Positions 18,045 to 27,233 of a stretch of DNA of 64,000 nt are shown here, in pieces; position 1 is the stretch's first letter; every line of letters begins with the position of its first letter. The stretch is from positions 434,001-498,000 of the forward strand of contig BPJS01000001.1 in the NCBI GenBank assembly GCA_026004735.1, given 5' to 3'. Source of the stretch: Isosphaeraceae bacterium. GTDB taxonomy: Bacteria > Planctomycetota > Planctomycetia > Isosphaerales > Isosphaeraceae. Below the pieces are notes generated by a model. It saw only the letters and a program-made list of their open reading frames with translations, was not told the origin of the DNA and did not search any database. The position numbers and the translations under genes were made by a program.

Positions 18045-18626
18045 ATGTCCACCGTGGGCAAGGTGTTGATTGGCCTGTTGATTCTGCCGGTCGCGGGTTG
18101 GGTGTATTTGGCGGCCAAGGTGGCCGAATGGAACCGCGCTTGGGGCAAGCAGCAGCAGCAGGTGGCCAAGAACATCGAGACGACCCGGGAACAGTCCGTT
18201 CAGACGGCGGCGGCGATCGACCAGCTCAAGAAGCAGATCGACCTGGTGCTGCGGCAGAAGGACGACGCGGTGACGGGGCTGCGGAGCCTGCTCTCGACGC
18301 TGCTGCGGAACGAGGGAAGTCTCAAAGAGACGGTCGATCGGTATACCTTGCAACTGGCCAGCGTGCAGCAGGCCGTGGACGCGGCCCGGCGGCGGGTCGA
18401 GACCAACACCCAGGATCTGGCCCAGACCAACCGCGATCTGGCCGACGCACGGACCGAGCTCGAGCGGCTCAAGCAGGAAAACGCTCAGACCCGGGAATAC
18501 CTGGCGACGCTGCGCCAGAACTTCCAGCAACTGCTGGCCGAAAACCGCCAACTGGTCGAACGGGCCACGGCTGCGGCGACGGCCTCTCCCACCTCGACAA
18601 GCCGGCCCGGCCGGGTTGCGCGTTGA
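18045..18626 (+). CDS. Membrane-anchored coiled-coil protein of unknown function
   Basis: A 193-residue protein with one N-terminal membrane segment (VLIGLLILPVAGWVYLAAKV, 7-26) followed by an almost continuous heptad-rich coiled coil from about 35 to 170, rich in Gln, Lys, Glu and Leu, with a short Ser/Thr/Pro tail. It probably sits in the inner membrane with a long rod in cytoplasm or periplasm. No enzymatic motif is present. It is divergent from the dehydrogenase gene, sharing a 288-base upstream region. A GGGAG lies just before the ATG. Function is not assignable. Confidence 0.75.
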   Translation: MSTVGKVLIGLLILPVAGWVYLAAKVAEWNRAWGKQQQQVAKNIETTREQSVQTAAAIDQLKKQIDLVLRQKDDAVTGLRSLLSTLLRNEGSLKETVDRYTLQLASVQQAVDAARRRVETNTQDLAQTNRDLADARTELERLKQENAQTREYLATLRQNFQQLLAENRQLVERATAAATASPTSTSRPGRVAR

Positions 18627-18763
18627 CGGCCGGAGCGCACAAGCCGCCACGGGGTGGCCGGAACTGGGTTGGGTCCGGTCCGCCAGCCGCCGTTGACCGA
18701 TTCGGACGGCAGTCCTAGGATGCGTCAGCTGCCAGAGAGGTGAAGGGGTTCAGGAGCGGGGTC

Positions 18764-19762
18764 ATGGTGCGTGGGGTGGAGGTGCGGCCGGTCGAGGACG
18801 TCCGGCGCGATGCATCTCCGCCGACAGCTCGGGGCTGGTTTGGGCTGATCGGCAACCCGCACTCCGGACGAGGCCGGGCGACTGACCTGGCCGGGCGGCT
18901 GCGACAAGAACTCAGCCGCCGCGGCCTGGAAAGCCGGGCGGCCTGGACGCCGGAACAACGGCGAGAGCTGGTCGCCGAGGCGGTGCCGGCAGCCGGCTGT
19001 CTGGGGCTGGTGGCGATGGGCGGGGATGGGACGGTTGCGGAGTTGGTGAACGAGTGTCCGGTCGTGCCGATCGCGGTGTTGCCGACTGGGACGGAGAATC
19101 TGTTTGCGCGCCATTTTGGCTTTGAGCGGGATCCGGCGCGGCTGGTGGAGCGGCTGGTCGCGGGGCGGACGCGGCGGATCGACCTGGGTCGGGCGGCTGG
19201 CCGCCGATTCGCTCTGATGGCCGGCTTTGGCTTCGATGCGGAGGTGGTCAGCGACCACCACCGGCGGCGGATGGCGCGGCCTGGGGTGGCCACGACTAGT
19301 CGGGCGGCCTATGTGGAGCCGGTGCTGCGGTCGAGCGTCCGTTATCGGTTTCCGGAGGTGAGGGTTTGGGCCGAGACGGACGCCGGCACGGAAGCGCTGG
19401 CGGGGACGTCGGTACTGGTCTTCAACTTGCCGCGGTATGCGTTGGGGCTGCCGTTTGCGCCTTCGGCTCGGGATGATGATGGGTGGCTGGATCTGGTCGT
19501 GTTCCGGGATCCGGGGCCGCTGCAAGCGTTGCGGTATTTGTGGCTGGTGTTTCGGCGGCTGCACCTGCGCCGGCCGGGGGTGGAGCACCGGCGGATCCGG
19601 AGGGCGAGGGTGGAGGCGGTGGAGCCGGTGCCGGTCCAGCTCGATGGCGACCCAGCCGGCCGTGTGGGGTCGGGTGAGGCGGGGGGCTGGCTGGTGGAGG
19701 TCGAGCCGTTGGCGTTGACGGTTTTTGGGGGCAGCTCAGGGTCGGCGGGCTGTCCGGCGTGA
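18764..19762 (+). CDS. Diacylglycerol/sphingosine kinase-type lipid kinase
   Basis: A 332-residue protein of the DAGK catalytic-domain family, which phosphorylates lipid alcohols with ATP. Seen in order: the opening strand [13 protein letters not shown] (27-39), the nucleotide-binding GGDGT (86-90), [13 protein letters not shown] (106-118), and [10 protein letters not shown] in the second domain. The C-terminal beta sandwich ends with a VQLDGDP motif, normal for the family. The start is the ATG with AGGAG 7 bases upstream, not the GTG eight codons earlier. kdsA begins 20 bases after the stop, so the pair is probably co-transcribed, which would link lipid phosphorylation with Kdo supply for the outer membrane (inference). 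Confidence 0.87.
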   Translation: MVRGVEVRPVEDVRRDASPPTARGWFGLIGNPHSGRGRATDLAGRLRQELSRRGLESRAAWTPEQRRELVAEAVPAAGCLGLVAMGGDGTVAELVNECPVVPIAVLPTGTENLFARHFGFERDPARLVERLVAGRTRRIDLGRAAGRRFALMAGFGFDAEVVSDHHRRRMARPGVATTSRAAYVEPVLRSSVRYRFPEVRVWAETDAGTEALAGTSVLVFNLPRYALGLPFAPSARDDDGWLDLVVFRDPGPLQALRYLWLVFRRLHLRRPGVEHRRIRRARVEAVEPVPVQLDGDPAGRVGSGEAGGWLVEVEPLALTVFGGSSGSAGCPA

Positions 19763-19782
19763 TGCCAGGAGGGTCTGACGCG

Positions 19783-20616
19783 ATGAGCCAGACGCCGAAT
19801 CCGGTGTGGGTGGGTCCGGTGGGGTTGGGGCGGGGCTGTCCGCTGGCGTTGATCGCCGGGCCGTGTGTGATGGAACCGGACGATTTGACGTTGCGGATCG
19901 CGCGGCGGCTGGTCGAGATCTGCAGTCCGCGTGGGGTTCCGCTGATTTTGAAGGCGTCGTTCGACAAGGCGAACCGGACGTCGGGGAGCAGTTATCGGGG
20001 TCCGGGGTTGGAGGCGGGGCTGAGGCAGTTTGAGCGGATCAAGGCGGAGACGGGGCTGCCGGTGACGACCGACGTCCACGAGACGCATCAAGCGGCGGTG
20101 GTGGCTGAGGTGGTGGATTTGTTGCAGATTCCGGCGTTTCTGGCGCGGCAGACGGATCTGCTGGAGGCAGCGGCGGCGACCGGGCGGCCATTGAACGTCA
20201 AAAAGGGTCAGTTCATGGCCCCCTGGGACATGAAGCATGTGGTGGCGAAGGTGCGGGAGGCGGGGGGGTGTGGGGTGATTTTGACGGAGCGGGGGACGAC
20301 GTTTGGGTACGGCCGGCTGGTCAACGACCTGCGCGCGATTCCGTGGATGCAAGCGACAGGGGCGCCGGTGGTGTTTGACGCGACGCATTCGGTTCAGTTG
20401 CCGTCGGCCGGTTCGGGGGCGTCGTCTGGGGAGCGGGAGATGATTCCGGTCTTGGCGCGGGCGGCGGTGGCGGCGGGCTGTGATGGGCTGTTTCTGGAGG
20501 TACATCCCCGGCCGGAAGAGGCGCTTTCGGATGGACCGAATGCCTTGCGGTTAGAGGATTTGCCGGGGTTATTGGACGTGTTGCTGCGGATTCGCGAGGC
20601 GGTGGGTGGGGTCTGA
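19783..20616 (+). CDS. kdsA: 3-deoxy-8-phosphooctulonate synthase (KdsA)
   Basis: Condenses phosphoenolpyruvate and arabinose 5-phosphate to Kdo 8-phosphate, the first committed step to the Kdo of lipopolysaccharide. The 277-residue protein matches family length. Motifs: LIAGPCVME (about 23-31), [12 protein letters not shown] (56-67), TTDVHE (94-99), [27 protein letters not shown] with the catalytic Lys region, and [10 protein letters not shown]. These separate it from DAHP synthases. The ATG with AGGAGG 11 bases upstream is preferred to the GTG and ATG that overlap the previous stop. Presence of kdsA supports a lipopolysaccharide-type outer membrane in this organism. Confidence 0.95.
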   Translation: MSQTPNPVWVGPVGLGRGCPLALIAGPCVMEPDDLTLRIARRLVEICSPRGVPLILKASFDKANRTSGSSYRGPGLEAGLRQFERIKAETGLPVTTDVHETHQAAVVAEVVDLLQIPAFLARQTDLLEAAAATGRPLNVKKGQFMAPWDMKHVVAKVREAGGCGVILTERGTTFGYGRLVNDLRAIPWMQATGAPVVFDATHSVQLPSAGSGASSGEREMIPVLARAAVAAGCDGLFLEVHPRPEEALSDGPNALRLEDLPGLLDVLLRIREAVGGV

Positions 20617-20653
20617 GACGCAGAGGCGAACCCGGAGCGGCTTGGCGGCGTAG

Positions 20654-20680
20654 GAGGGGCGGTGGGTTTGGCGGCCCCTC
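20654..20680 (+). terminator. Hairpin after kdsA, terminator-like
   Basis: GAGGGGC and GCCCCTC form a 7-bp stem around a 13-base loop, beginning 38 bases after the kdsA stop. There is no T tail. It could end the lipid-kinase/kdsA transcript before the next gene; weak evidence. Confidence 0.3.
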
Positions 20681-20759
20681 GTCGGGGGATGGGCCAATCG
20701 GCCACAATGGAGGGGTCGAGGGCGTCCGAGGTTTCGATTCTTTCCGAGGTTTACGCTCC

Positions 20760-22526
20760 GTGAGTTGGCGAGCCTGGCGATGTGCGTGGGAGTGGGTTGG
20801 GGCCGCGGTCCTGGGAATGGGGCTGAGCGGATGCGGTGATCATCCGGCGGACAAGCCGATTGATTTTGGAGCGATCGAGGCAGGCTCGGGGGTGGTGTCG
20901 TCGGGTGGGGAGCTGTCGGTGGGCGGGGATCGGGCGGCGGTTCTGGCCAATGGGCTGAAGCTGATTGAGAGCGCCTCGCTCAATCCGGGTGGGTCGCACT
21001 TCACGATGGCGGCCGAGAGCCTGAATGACTACTTCGGAGGGGGTCGGGCGTCGGACTTTGCGGTACCGGAGCGGTTGCGGAACTTTTTGAGCGAGCAGCG
21101 GGTACCGGCCGAGCTGGTGGCTTCGCTGGAGTCGACCCGGTTTGACGGGCTGATCGATGGCCGGCATCTGGAAGACTGCTTGCTGCTGCGGGACGCGACC
21201 CGGACGGCGCTCAAGGATCTGCCGGCCGATGCCAGCGAGCTGGAGCGGGCCGAGCAGCTTTTTGAGTGGATTGTTCGCCATGTGCAGTTGGTGCCGCCGG
21301 GGCTGCTGGCGGCGCCGGATGTCCGGACGCCTCAGAACGAACCGTTCCAGGCTCATGCGCGGCCCTACGACGTGCTCTTGCGGGGTCTGGCGACCGAGAA
21401 CGGGGGGGTGCAGTGGGCCGAGCGGAGCTGGCTGTTTTTGGCGATGTGCCGCCAGGCGGGTCTGGATGCGGCGCTGCTGGTTTTGGATTTGCCGGCTGCC
21501 GAGGGGTCTGGGGCGGCTGGTGGCCGGCGGGTGCGGTTGTTGGGGTGTGGGGTGCTGGCCGATGGTCAGATCCGGTTGTTCCATGGAGCGTTGGGTCGTC
21601 CGATACCGGGACCGGGCGGCCGAGGGGTGGCGACGCTGGCCGAGGCGGCGACCGATCCGACGGTGTTGGGCGCGTTGGAGATTCCGGGCGAGCCGTCGTT
21701 TGTGGTGACCCAGGACGAGCTGCGGCGGGGCCGGCTGGTGGCGCTGCTGGAGGCGACGTCGGGGTTGATGGCGCAACGGATGCGGCTGTTGCAGCAGCAA
21801 CTGGTCGGCGGGCAGCGGATGGTGGTCTATAGCGATCCCTCGGAGGTGGCCGAGCGGTTTCGCGCGGCTGGGGGTGGTTATTTGTCCGACGTCCGGCTCT
21901 GGGACCTGCCGCCGGAGGTGGAGTATCGGCTGTTTCGGGACAATGCGTTCAATCGAGCGTCGGGCTATGGAGTGCGGCTGTTTGATGCGCGTTGGCCGCT
22001 CTTGAAGGCGCGGCTGGCGCAACTGAAGGGGAATCTGAGCGAGGCGATCGAGCAGTACGTTCTGTTCCGGTTTGGGGAGGGGCTGACCGAGTCGGACGGC
22101 AAGACGCCGATCGACGGCGAGATTCAGGATGCGTTGGATGCGCACGCGACCCAGTTTCTAGCCCTGGCGCAATGGGATCGGGGGGCGTTGGAGGAGGCGC
22201 GGGATCTGTTCAATCAGACGCTGAGGCGGTTGCCGGAGCCGGGTCCTGGCCGGCCGTTTTACGCGGCGTTTCGCTGGGGCGCGGCGGCCAATCTGGGCCG
22301 GCTGCTGGTCGAAGCCGGCGAGCCGGCGTTGGCGGTGCGTTATCTGACTTTGGACGACCCGACGCCGCAAGGTCTGGACAATCAGGTGCGTGCGCGGGAG
22401 GCGATCTGGCAGGCGCCGTTTGTTCCGGATCCGGATCTGGGTCGGCCGCCGCCGCCGGCGACGTATTATCCGGGCGGTCCGATGCTCCGGCCGATACCGG
22501 CGGCCGCGGCTCGGCGTGGTCCGTGA
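20760..22526 (+). CDS. Lipoprotein with degenerate transglutaminase-like region and TPR-like C-terminus
   Basis: A 588-residue protein with a GTG start and a lipoprotein signal ending in lipobox LSGC, so probably anchored in the cell envelope. Residues about 155-270 resemble a transglutaminase-like core: a helix with AEQLFEWIVRHVQLVP, RPYDVLLRG, then WAERSWLFLAMCRQAGLDA, and a hydrophobic strand. The expected Gly-x-Cys nucleophile position is not Cys, so activity is doubtful. The C-terminal third (from about 430) has helical repeats of TPR character and ends in a Pro-rich tail. It begins 143 bases after kdsA on the same strand and may depend on its own promoter. Function unknown. Confidence 0.7.
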   Translation: MSWRAWRCAWEWVGAAVLGMGLSGCGDHPADKPIDFGAIEAGSGVVSSGGELSVGGDRAAVLANGLKLIESASLNPGGSHFTMAAESLNDYFGGGRASDFAVPERLRNFLSEQRVPAELVASLESTRFDGLIDGRHLEDCLLLRDATRTALKDLPADASELERAEQLFEWIVRHVQLVPPGLLAAPDVRTPQNEPFQAHARPYDVLLRGLATENGGVQWAERSWLFLAMCRQAGLDAALLVLDLPAAEGSGAAGGRRVRLLGCGVLADGQIRLFHGALGRPIPGPGGRGVATLAEAATDPTVLGALEIPGEPSFVVTQDELRRGRLVALLEATSGLMAQRMRLLQQQLVGGQRMVVYSDPSEVAERFRAAGGGYLSDVRLWDLPPEVEYRLFRDNAFNRASGYGVRLFDARWPLLKARLAQLKGNLSEAIEQYVLFRFGEGLTESDGKTPIDGEIQDALDAHATQFLALAQWDRGALEEARDLFNQTLRRLPEPGPGRPFYAAFRWGAAANLGRLLVEAGEPALAVRYLTLDDPTPQGLDNQVRAREAIWQAPFVPDPDLGRPPPPATYYPGGPMLRPIPAAAARRGP

Positions 22527-22694
22527 GGCCGGGGCCGGTGATCGGGTAACGGGTCTCAGGCGTGGCCGGCCAGGGGATTTGGGGGCTGGTGCGCTAGCAT
22601 CATCGGCCGAGGATGCCTAGAATGCCGGTTTCGCAGGGGGCACGGTGGATTGCGCGCCGCTCCCGTGAGGCGCCGGGCCTGGGGACAGTTCGGC

Positions 22695-23438
22695 ATGCCA
22701 GCCGGTGATGGGACGGGGACAACCTGGCGCGAGGGTTTGGGCCGGGCGGCGGTGGAGTCGGTGCCGGCCGAGGTGCTGGAGACGCTGGTCAGTCCGTTTC
22801 ATTGCTTGTATCAGGACGCGCTGGAGTTTCACCAGCAGGCGCGGTTGCGGGCGGCGCATTCGGACGCGGAGTCGAGCCGGTTGGCGCGGGCAGCGGTGGT
22901 GTTGTACGTCGCGGCGGCCGAGGCGCTGGTGCATCAGGCAGCGGCGGAACTGGGCCGTCCGGAGCTGGCGCGGCTGATTTGCGATCGGCGGCGTCCGGTG
23001 CCGTTGGAGGATGCCTGGCGGCTGTTGCCGTTGTGCGTGGGGGAGTCGCCGTCGGGGTACGACCCGCCGGAGGCGCCGCCGTGGCCGCAGTTTTGCGAGT
23101 TGCTGGAGCTGCGGAGGGCCTGGGCGTATCCGGGGGTGGAGTCGGAGCGTCGCGCGTACTACATCCGGCGGGTCGGCGATGCCAGCGGATCGTTTCGTCC
23201 GTTGGAGCCGCGCGACCTGCCGCCGGGCCTCCGGTTGAGCGCCGAGCAGTTGATTTATCCCCGGACGGGCTTGCCGCGGGACCCCTACGCGCTGCGGGCG
23301 TATCATCTCGACACGGTGCGAGGGATCCTGGACGCGGCGATTGAGGCCTTGGATCGTCGGCTCGGGGGGCTGTTGACCCGGGAGGGTCGGCACCGTCGGG
23401 AGCCATGCCGGATGGTCTACCCGGCGACGCGGGGCTGA
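22695..23438 (+). CDS. Hypothetical protein
   Basis: A 247-residue soluble protein without signal peptide or membrane segment. A helical N-terminal half contains FHCLYQDALEFHQQARLR and a helix-rich ARAAVVLYVAAAEALVHQAA block that looks like a packed helical bundle of the kind seen in HEPN or RiboL-like proteins. I cannot see a definite RxxxxH catalytic motif, so no such assignment is made. The second half holds YYIRRVGDASGSF and a C-terminal helix. The ATG chosen has GGGGA 9 bases upstream; the open frame extends 15 codons earlier. The glycosyltransferase gene starts 64 bases downstream on the same strand. Confidence 0.6.
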   Translation: MPAGDGTGTTWREGLGRAAVESVPAEVLETLVSPFHCLYQDALEFHQQARLRAAHSDAESSRLARAAVVLYVAAAEALVHQAAAELGRPELARLICDRRRPVPLEDAWRLLPLCVGESPSGYDPPEAPPWPQFCELLELRRAWAYPGVESERRAYYIRRVGDASGSFRPLEPRDLPPGLRLSAEQLIYPRTGLPRDPYALRAYHLDTVRGILDAAIEALDRRLGGLLTREGRHRREPCRMVYPATRG

Positions 23439-23502
23439 CGGGCCGGGCGGACCGGAGTATTCTGGGCGCGCTGGGACGAGACCTCAGGGAGGGGGTGAGC
23501 CG

Positions 23503-24678
23503 ATGCGGGTGTTGATCGTCACGTCGTTTCCGATTCCCGGGGAGTACGACGGCACGGCGATGCTGCCGATCAAGATCACCCGGGCGTTGAAGCGCCAGGG
23601 GGTGGAGGTGGCGTTGGCCTACCTCAAGGCGCGGCGGCCGTGGTCGCGGCCGACGGTCGAAGACTTTGAGGGAGTGCCGCTGCATACGCTCTGTCCGCCC
23701 TGGTGGATGACCGGCCTACGCCGGCTGCGTCGCGCATTTCCCTTCGACGTGGTTCACGCCCAGCATTACGGCGGCGCGACCCGGGCGGTGGCCGCCTGCG
23801 CGGCGTTCGGCTGGCCGATGGTCTACGAGATTCATTCGCTGCTGGGCGACGAGGTCGAGCGCGACCGGCTGGGCCGCGACTGGAAATTCCATGCGTACGT
23901 GGCGCTCGAGCGCGAGGTCTTTCGTCGGGCCGCGGCCGTGATCGTGCTCGGCGAGCCGGTCGGCGAGGTGGTGGTCGCCGAGAAGGGGGTTCGGCCGGAG
24001 CGGGTCCGGGTGATCTATCCGGGGATCGACTTATCGGAATATGAGAGGGCAGCTCCCGACGTGGCCGTTCCCGGCGTGGAGCCGGGCCAGCCGGTGGTGA
24101 TGTACGTGGGCAGCATCGTCCACCCCAATCAGGGGGTTCCGATCCTGATCGACGCGATGGAGCGCGTCTGGGCCGCGCGGCCCGAGGCGCGGTGCGTGCT
24201 GGTGGGCGGTCCGGCGGAGGCGGGCCAGGAGTACCGGGCGCGGCTGGGCGAGCACGGGGACAAGCTGATCGTCTTGGCCGGTCGGATGCCCGAGGAGGTG
24301 GTTGCGCTGACGAAGCGGGCCGACGTCCTGGTCCACGCACGGCTTGCCTGCCGCGAGAATTACTCGGTGCAGAGCAAGCTGGCGGTCTATCTGGCGGCTG
24401 GCAAGCCGATCGTCGCGACCGATTTTGGCGACTATCGCAGGCTGTTGGGCGAGACCGGCGCGGGGTTGCTGACCGCCGTCGAGCCGGCGGCCGTGGCCGA
24501 GGGGATCCTGAAGGTTCTGAACGACCCCGAGTTGGCTCGGCGGCTGGCCGCGGCGACCGGGCCGGTGGCGCGGGAATACTTCGGTATGGATCGTAATATC
24601 GAGAGATATCTGGACGTCTACGCGATGGCCATGCGGTGCCGGGCGTCGCGGAGCCGGTCCGCGGTGACGACCGGCTGA
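23503..24678 (+). CDS. Glycosyltransferase family 4 (GT-B fold)
   Basis: A 391-residue retaining glycosyltransferase, probably for surface polysaccharide or glycolipid. The N-terminal domain starts MRVLIVTSFPIPGEYDGTA and has FDVVHAQHYGG (about 80-90) and YEIHSLLGDE. The linker holds VRVIYPGIDLSEYE (168-181). The C-terminal nucleotide-sugar domain has VMYVGSIVHPNQG and the E-x7-E-type region ENYSVQSKLAVYLAAGKPIV (286-305), in which part of the usual EGFG/EAxA motif is replaced by Ser/Lys residues. There is no signal or membrane segment. The ATG follows a GGGAGGGGG site. The acceptor sugar cannot be inferred. Confidence 0.88.
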   Translation: MRVLIVTSFPIPGEYDGTAMLPIKITRALKRQGVEVALAYLKARRPWSRPTVEDFEGVPLHTLCPPWWMTGLRRLRRAFPFDVVHAQHYGGATRAVAACAAFGWPMVYEIHSLLGDEVERDRLGRDWKFHAYVALEREVFRRAAAVIVLGEPVGEVVVAEKGVRPERVRVIYPGIDLSEYERAAPDVAVPGVEPGQPVVMYVGSIVHPNQGVPILIDAMERVWAARPEARCVLVGGPAEAGQEYRARLGEHGDKLIVLAGRMPEEVVALTKRADVLVHARLACRENYSVQSKLAVYLAAGKPIVATDFGDYRRLLGETGAGLLTAVEPAAVAEGILKVLNDPELARRLAAATGPVAREYFGMDRNIERYLDVYAMAMRCRASRSRSAVTTG

Positions 24679-24924
24679 TTACCACCAGGCCGGAGCGGAT
24701 CGACGGAGCCGGGCTGGCAAGGGCCAACGGGGCGTGGTCGCCGTGACGTCGCTGCGTTTCGCCCAGTTGGCCAACGCGCTGGCCGATGCCTGGAGGCGGG
24801 TCGGTCTGGATGCGGCTGGGGGGATGTGTTCTGGTCCGAGGCGGGCTGCGGAGGAGCCTGTCGCGGGACCACGGTCCGCGATAGGATCGTGCCGGGGCGG
24901 GGTCGTTAGGGGAGGGGCGGCGTG

Positions 24925-26721
24925 ATGCGCGGATGGTTCGTTTTGGGAGCGATGGTGGGCGTGATCTGGGGCAGCGCTCGGGCGGTGTGGGCCAGTGAGG
25001 AACCGGAGGACGCGCGGCTGGAGGCGCTCTTCCGGGATTACCTTGAGGAGACGTTCCGGCATCGGCCGATGATGGCCACGCGGCTGGGCGATCATCGATT
25101 TGATGACCGGCTGGACGACGTGTCGCCCGAGGCCCGGCGGGCGGATCTGGAGCGTCGGCGGCGGCTGCTGGAGGAACTGCCCAAGCGTGTGAACCTCGAG
25201 CGGCTGTCGCCCGACGGGCAGGTCGATTACGAGATTTTGCGGCGCGAGCTCGAGCGCTCGATTTGGCTGGATGAGACGTTCGACACGTACCGCGAGGATC
25301 CTCGAGTCTGGAACGAGTATCTGACCGAGAGCGTCTACCTGCTGCTGACGCAATCGACGCGGCCGCAGTCGGAGAATCGGGCCAACGCCGTGAAGCGGAT
25401 GGCCGAGATTCCGCGGGTGGCGGCGCAGGCCCGTGCGACGATCGCCGCGCCTCATCGGGTCCATACCGAGACGGCGATCGGGCAGACCCAGGGGGCGATT
25501 GCCTTTTACGAGGACCTGATTTACGACCTGGCCGGGGTTCCGAAGGGAGATCCGGAGGTCGCACAGGCGGCAGCGCCGGTGGTTGAGGCCCTGCGGTCTC
25601 ATCTGGCGTTCTTGAAGGAAACGGCGCTGCCGGCATCGCGGGACGATGCCTGGCGGATCGGCCGGGCGGCCTTTGCGCGTAAGCTGGAGCTCGAGTTGGA
25701 CGCCGGCCTGTCGGCCGATGAGGTGCTGGCCGAAGCTGAGGCCGAGGCCGACCGCGTGCTGGCTGAGATGGCCACGGTGGCCCGCCTGCTCTGGGGCACC
25801 TATTACCCCGACGAGCCGATTCCGCCGGACGATGAGGCGGGCCGGCGGACGCTGATCGGTCGGGTTCTGGCCCGGATCGGCGACGAGCGTAGCACGCCTG
25901 AGGGCGTGGTTGACGACGTGCGGGCGCAGGTCGACCAGATCAAGGCCTTCATCCGGGATCGGCGGATTCTGAGGCTGCCGGAGCCGGATCGGTGCACGAT
26001 TCTGGAGATGCCCGAGTTTATGCGGGGCAATTCGACGGCCTATCTGAACGCGGCGGCCCCGCTCGACCCCGACGGCCGGAGCGAATACGCCGTCAGCCCG
26101 CCGCCGGCCCACTGGACGCCGGAGCAGATCGAGAGCTACTTCCGCGAGTACAACCTGCGGATGCTCAAGATCCTGACGATCCACGAGGCGTATCCGGGGC
26201 ATTACGTGCAGTTGGAGTATGCCAACCGGGTGCCGCGGCTGATCCGGCGGGTCGTTCAGTCCGGGCCATACGTCGAGGGCTGGGCCGTCTACACCGAACA
26301 AATGATGCTCGATCAGGGCTTCGGGGACGGCGATCCGGCGCTACGGCTTCAGCAGCTTAAGTTCTATCTGCGAGCGGTGCTCAACGCGATTCTCGACCAC
26401 CGGATGCATTGCGAGGAACTCAGCGACGCCGAGGCGATGCGGTTGCTGGTCGAACGCGGGTTTCAGACCGAGGGCGAAGCGCTCGGCAAGGTGATCCGGG
26501 CCAAGCAGTCGTCGGTTCAGCTCTCGACGTATTTCGTGGGCCGGGTGGCCCACTACCGGCTCCGCCAGGCGATCCAGCGGGAGCTCGGCGAACGGTTCGA
26601 CCTGGCGGCCTACCACGAGGCGGTCTTGAATCAGGGGTCGGTACCGGTGCGTCATCTGCCGGGTCTGGTCCGGCGGGCGTTGGGCCTGACTGAGGGTGGC
26701 GCTGCGGCGCCGGCGCGGTGA
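24925..26721 (+). CDS. DUF885 family protein (putative exported metallopeptidase)
   Basis: A 598-residue exported protein; residues 1-24 are a signal peptide ending near WASEEP. The DUF885 hallmark HEAYPGH lies at 420-426. It is a zinc-peptidase-like HExxx-type motif, with Glu-rich downstream helices (GPYVEGWAVYTEQMMLD at about 450-466), as in the family. A peptidase or esterase role in the periplasm is inferred from the family; the substrate is unknown. The ATG follows GGGGAGGGG; a GTG one codon earlier is possible. Length agrees with DUF885 proteins of 550-620 residues. The FHA pair downstream is convergent, 29 bases away. Confidence 0.85.
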   Translation: MRGWFVLGAMVGVIWGSARAVWASEEPEDARLEALFRDYLEETFRHRPMMATRLGDHRFDDRLDDVSPEARRADLERRRRLLEELPKRVNLERLSPDGQVDYEILRRELERSIWLDETFDTYREDPRVWNEYLTESVYLLLTQSTRPQSENRANAVKRMAEIPRVAAQARATIAAPHRVHTETAIGQTQGAIAFYEDLIYDLAGVPKGDPEVAQAAAPVVEALRSHLAFLKETALPASRDDAWRIGRAAFARKLELELDAGLSADEVLAEAEAEADRVLAEMATVARLLWGTYYPDEPIPPDDEAGRRTLIGRVLARIGDERSTPEGVVDDVRAQVDQIKAFIRDRRILRLPEPDRCTILEMPEFMRGNSTAYLNAAAPLDPDGRSEYAVSPPPAHWTPEQIESYFREYNLRMLKILTIHEAYPGHYVQLEYANRVPRLIRRVVQSGPYVEGWAVYTEQMMLDQGFGDGDPALRLQQLKFYLRAVLNAILDHRMHCEELSDAEAMRLLVERGFQTEGEALGKVIRAKQSSVQLSTYFVGRVAHYRLRQAIQRELGERFDLAAYHEAVLNQGSVPVRHLPGLVRRALGLTEGGAAAPAR

Positions 26722-26750
26722 GGGGTGTGTTGGGCGGGGCGGTTGCGCGG

Positions 26751-27233
26751 CTATTCGTCGCGGAGTTTGAAGATGTCGCCGAGCTGGAGATTGCCGAGGT
26801 CGGGAGGGAGTGGTTCCTCGGTGTCGGTCGGGACGGGTGGGGGTAGCGGCTCGAGCGGGGGTGCGGCCAGTGGGTCGGAGGGGCCGAGTGGCGGCGGGGT
26901 CGATTCGACGGGTGGGAACCCCCGCCCCTCGGCGATGATCGGGGGCAAGCCCTCCTCAAGCCGGAAGATGAGCGGACCGATGGCGATTTCGTCGCCCAGC
27001 TCGACGTGGGCTTCGTGGATGCGCCGGCCGTTGAGCCAGCAACCGTGGCGGCTGCCCAGGTCGCGGAGGACAACCTGGCCGTCGACCAGAGCCAGGCAGC
27101 AGTGGCGGCGGGAGATCGTCGGCCGGTCGATCCGGACGTCGCATTCGGGGTGGCGTCCGACGAGGAGGACGGGCCGGCTGAGCGAGATCGGCGGGGGGCC
27201 GTCGGAGCTTAGAGGGACGAATCGGGCTGGCAT
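26751..27233 (-). CDS. FHA-domain protein (second of a tandem pair)
   Basis: A 160-residue cytoplasmic protein. Residues about 1-95 are an FHA phosphothreonine-binding domain with VLLVGRHPECD (22-32), the SRRH loop (41-44) and DLGSRHGCWLNG (59-70), so the residues that bind phosphate are present. The canonical Asn of the TNG loop reads His, which may alter specificity. The rest is a Pro/Glu-rich tail ending with a short conserved-looking GDIFKLRDE. The ATG lies inside the 3' end of the upstream FHA gene (25-base overlap), so translation is probably coupled. Partners would be proteins phosphorylated by Ser/Thr kinases such as those common in planctomycetes. Confidence 0.85.
   Translation of the reverse strand: MPARFVPLSSDGPPPISLSRPVLLVGRHPECDVRIDRPTISRRHCCLALVDGQVVLRDLGSRHGCWLNGRRIHEAHVELGDEIAIGPLIFRLEEGLPPIIAEGRGFPPVESTPPPLGPSDPLAAPPLEPLPPPVPTDTEEPLPPDLGNLQLGDIFKLRDE

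Noticed and set aside
24734..24925. 63-residue frame ending in TGATG overlap with the DUF885 start
   Set aside because: Suggestive overlap, but no ribosome binding site, no recognisable domain and GC-rich chance frames are common; not listed as a gene.
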